Below are positions 13,206 to 14,681 of a stretch of 14,681 nt of DNA, one piece after another; the first letter of the stretch is position 1, and every line of letters begins with the position of its first letter. The position numbers and the translations under genes were made by a program. A model generated the notes under the pieces. That model did not search any database. It was given only the letters and a program-made list of their open reading frames with translations, and was not told where the DNA came from. The DNA comes from Pseudothioclava sp033100795. Its GTDB lineage: Bacteria; Pseudomonadota; Alphaproteobacteria; Rhodobacterales; Rhodobacteraceae. The stretch covers positions 1-14,681 of the forward strand of contig NZ_JAWLVI010000013.1 of the NCBI RefSeq assembly GCF_033100795.1, read 5' to 3'.

Positions 13206-14144
13206 TCACTGCTCTGCTTCCACCTTTTCGTCCGCACCCCATGCCCAATTCTTGAGCTTCCTGAGTTGCTTTCCAGCGCCATCCGCCGCGCTTGAGGCAA
13301 CACCGCCGGCTGCAGACTTAGTCTGCGCCCATTTCTCCGCCCAGTCTATGTCGGGCATTTCGATATTTCGGAGATCATCAATGCTGGGCCAGTGTTCTTG
13401 CGCGTAAGCGAGCACCTCATTGCCTTTTTCGAGGGCCTCCTCTGGGGCAGCCGCAATGGCGTCAGACAGCTCTTGTCGGGAAGGCGGTTGCCAACCACAA
13501 ATTGTCAGCTCATCTTCAGTCGGCTTCGAGCTGGGGTCGAATAGATGCTCAAGCTCATACATATCGTAGATTGTGTCGCAGAGATCTTTCGCCTCAAGTG
13601 CAGTGGCTCCAACGATCACGGCTGTACCAAGCCCTGGAACCAGTTTTCCAGCCATTGATGAGGTCGACCTAGCTCCAGCCTTAGCAGCTCGCGCGACAAC
13701 CTTCCGTGACGCCCGCTTGACAGAATCTTTGGCCTTTCTGGCCGCTGCTCTCGAGGTTGCGAGGTCTGCCTCAACACCTCGGAGCTGCCCCGTTAGTTCA
13801 CGTTTGGTCTTTCTCTCACTGACAAGGTCGGCATTGGACTTGACCAGTTTTTCTTCGATTTCTTTCTTCGCTTTTCGCTCTGCTGCTAAGTCACCGGAAA
13901 CATCCGCAACTTCAGTGCGCAGTTCACGGTTGATCCGTCGTTCGCTGTTAAGGTTGTCCGAAAGGTCGGCGAACTCGCTTGCTGATTTCATAGCAACGCT
14001 ACGCGGTCCCGCAATCGCCGAAATGAGTGATGATGCGATGCCATAGGCAGTCGTGCTCATCAGTATGGCCAAGTTCAACGCGAGAGAGGCAGTGAGAAGT
14101 GTCGGCCAAATAAGCTTTCGCAGAAACGAGATGATCCGTATCAT
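13206..14144 (-). CDS. Membrane-anchored coiled-coil protein with 21-residue repeats, function unknown
   Basis: The 312-residue product starts with a basic segment and one hydrophobic helix (about 11-47), a membrane anchor or uncleaved signal. A charged coiled coil follows (about 58-145) built of tandem 21-residue units (ER at 68-69, 89-90 and 110-111, each followed by a K/R-rich, E-L/I pattern). Next are a basic linker rich in Ala, Arg and Lys (138-160) and a short glycine/valine hydrophobic stretch, KLVPGLGTAVIVGATALEA (167-185), possibly a second membrane helix, then DLCDTIYDMYELEHLF and an acidic to amphipathic tail. I do not recognise the family. ATG at 14144 is favoured because the hydrophobic helix follows at once. 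GTG at 14189 with AGGAG 10 nt upstream, or GTG at 14231, would add 15 or 29 polar residues. It lies to the right of the probable attachment site and is lower in GC than infB, suggesting island cargo. Confidence 0.7.
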   Translation of the reverse strand: MIRIISFLRKLIWPTLLTASLALNLAILMSTTAYGIASSLISAIAGPRSVAMKSASEFADLSDNLNSERRINRELRTEVADVSGDLAAERKAKKEIEEKLVKSNADLVSERKTKRELTGQLRGVEADLATSRAAARKAKDSVKRASRKVVARAAKAGARSTSSMAGKLVPGLGTAVIVGATALEAKDLCDTIYDMYELEHLFDPSSKPTEDELTICGWQPPSRQELSDAIAAAPEEALEKGNEVLAYAQEHWPSIDDLRNIEMPDIDWAEKWAQTKSAAGGVASSAADGAGKQLRKLKNWAWGADEKVEAEQ

Positions 14145-14285
14145 GTTGATATCCGATTCAGGGCTGATGAAGCGGTTACGATTTCGCACCGCTTCAGAAC
14201 TCCTGCATGGCATTTTCTGCTCTGCCGCCACCTAAACCCTAAGGCTTTGCCCGAGCGTAACCCCGTAAGCAGACAGAGAAGCAGA

Positions 14286-14311
14286 AGGGGCCTAAGCACA
14301 GAGGGCCCTTG
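14286..14311 (-). terminator. Possible terminator of the truncated cysteine-containing protein gene
   Basis: AAGGGGCC (14286-14293) and GGGCCCTT (14303-14310) pair with one mismatch around a 9-nt loop, 17 nt beyond the stop at 14328 on the minus strand. The following bases (CTGCTTCTCTG) are only moderately T-rich. Confidence 0.35.
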
Positions 14312-14327
14312 TCTCAATAGGATTAAG

Positions 14328-14621
14328 CTATTGTTTTGCGAAAATTATCCGACCCTGCGTGTCGAGAGCATAACAGCTATCTGATCCGACATCAATTTTG
14401 CGAGTAGAGGTCAATGGGCCTGCACCTGCTTTTTTTGCTTCGGTTGCGTTTTTACAGGAAGGCAATTCGACGCGTTGATATCCTTTCGAAATCATACATG
14501 AATTATAATTCGCCGCCCGTGCGCTAGCATTTGCATCCTGAACAGCATATGCCCCTGTAAATTGTCTGACGTCAGCGCCTGTGGGACAGATTTTCGGTTT
14601 TCGTAACGGAGTATTTCTGGT
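14328..14621 (-). pseudogene. C-terminal part of an exported cysteine-containing protein, 5' end cut by an IS3 element
   Basis: A minus-strand frame closed by TAG (14330-14328) is open back to about 14621 and has no start codon in its upstream part. It reads NTPLRKPKICPTGADVRQF, later YNSCMISKGYQRVELPSC, and ends SDSCYALDTQGRIIFAKQ. Four cysteines remain in the last 70 residues. The pattern YNSCM.SKGY is often seen at the end of small exported or lipoprotein-like proteins, but I do not assign a family. The in-frame TGA at 14624-14622 and the IS OrfA start at 14647 indicate that the N-terminus was lost to the insertion. It faces the same way as the coiled-coil gene, about 180 bp upstream of it. 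Confidence 0.5.
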
Positions 14622-14646
14622 TCATCGCAGCCATTATGGAGCGAAG

Positions 14647-14681
14647 ATGAACAAGAAATCCGGAACATCGAAGGACGCGGC
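14647..14681 (+). CDS. IS3-family transposase OrfA, N-terminal start (partial)
   Basis: ATG at 14647, with GGAG 5 nt upstream, opens a frame reading MNKKSGTSKDA to the window edge. IS3-family OrfA proteins of one common group start in this way (K..GTSKDAADKLVKGI...) and lead into an HTH_Tnp_1 domain. Only 11 codons are present, so this rests on recognition of a short N-terminus plus the broken gene beside it. The IS left end must lie between about 14589 and 14646; I could not fix it. Confidence 0.55.
   Translation, partial: MNKKSGTSKDA

Noticed and set aside
14580..14590. TGTGGGACAG as the left end of the right-edge IS3 element
   Set aside because: The minus-strand frame of the cysteine-containing protein continues smoothly through it (…KICPTGADV), so the IS end probably lies closer to 14620.

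Overview
The window looks like a piece of a Rhodobacterales (Roseobacter/Rhodobacter-type alphaproteobacterial) chromosome. Supporting signs are the GC-rich core, the AccD N-terminus, the rimP-nusA-ylxR-infB order, the fused YlxR/YlxQ-like protein and the alphaproteobacterial-type IF2 leader. It is probably draft sequence: position 1119 is N and sits between two perfect 36-bp copies, which reads as an unmerged contig overlap. Both window edges lie in IS3-family elements.

Left edge (1-1250): lower-GC mobile debris. The tail of an IS3-family OrfB and the IS right end (about 121) interrupt a minus-strand zinc-ribbon, probably transposase-like gene, which also carries an in-frame amber codon and the N artefact. 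A plus-directed terminator (1276-1308) is left without a plus-strand gene.

Core (1325-12660): minus-strand accD-folC (fatty-acid and folate metabolism), with a hairpin between the genes and another in the accD leader; tRNA-Arg(CCT); a TauE/SafE-type permease; a 113-residue multicopper-oxidase remnant that keeps only its Tat signal and last copper motif; ubiG (ubiquinone synthesis), whose stop shares CTAG with that remnant; a divergent proline iminopeptidase gene; then the plus-strand transcription/translation operon rimP-nusA-ylxR-infB. That operon has a promoter-like pair at 7097-7125 and an intrinsic terminator inside its leader, which suggests attenuation. It ends with a UUCG terminator after infB.

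Right edge (12660-14681): a second accessory zone. It holds a truncated gene tail, an IS3-family OrfB remnant, and a hairpin next to a 16-nt sequence identical in form to the 3' end of a tRNA (T-stem half, acceptor half, discriminator, CCA). The last is probably the displaced attachment site of an integrated element extending to the right. Beyond it are a gene for a membrane-anchored coiled-coil protein with 21-residue repeats, the C-terminal part of a cysteine-containing secreted-type protein, and the start of an IS3-family OrfA.

No complete new multi-gene system can be demonstrated. The observations most worth checking are the probable tRNA-site island boundary with its coiled-coil membrane protein, and the rimP leader attenuator.
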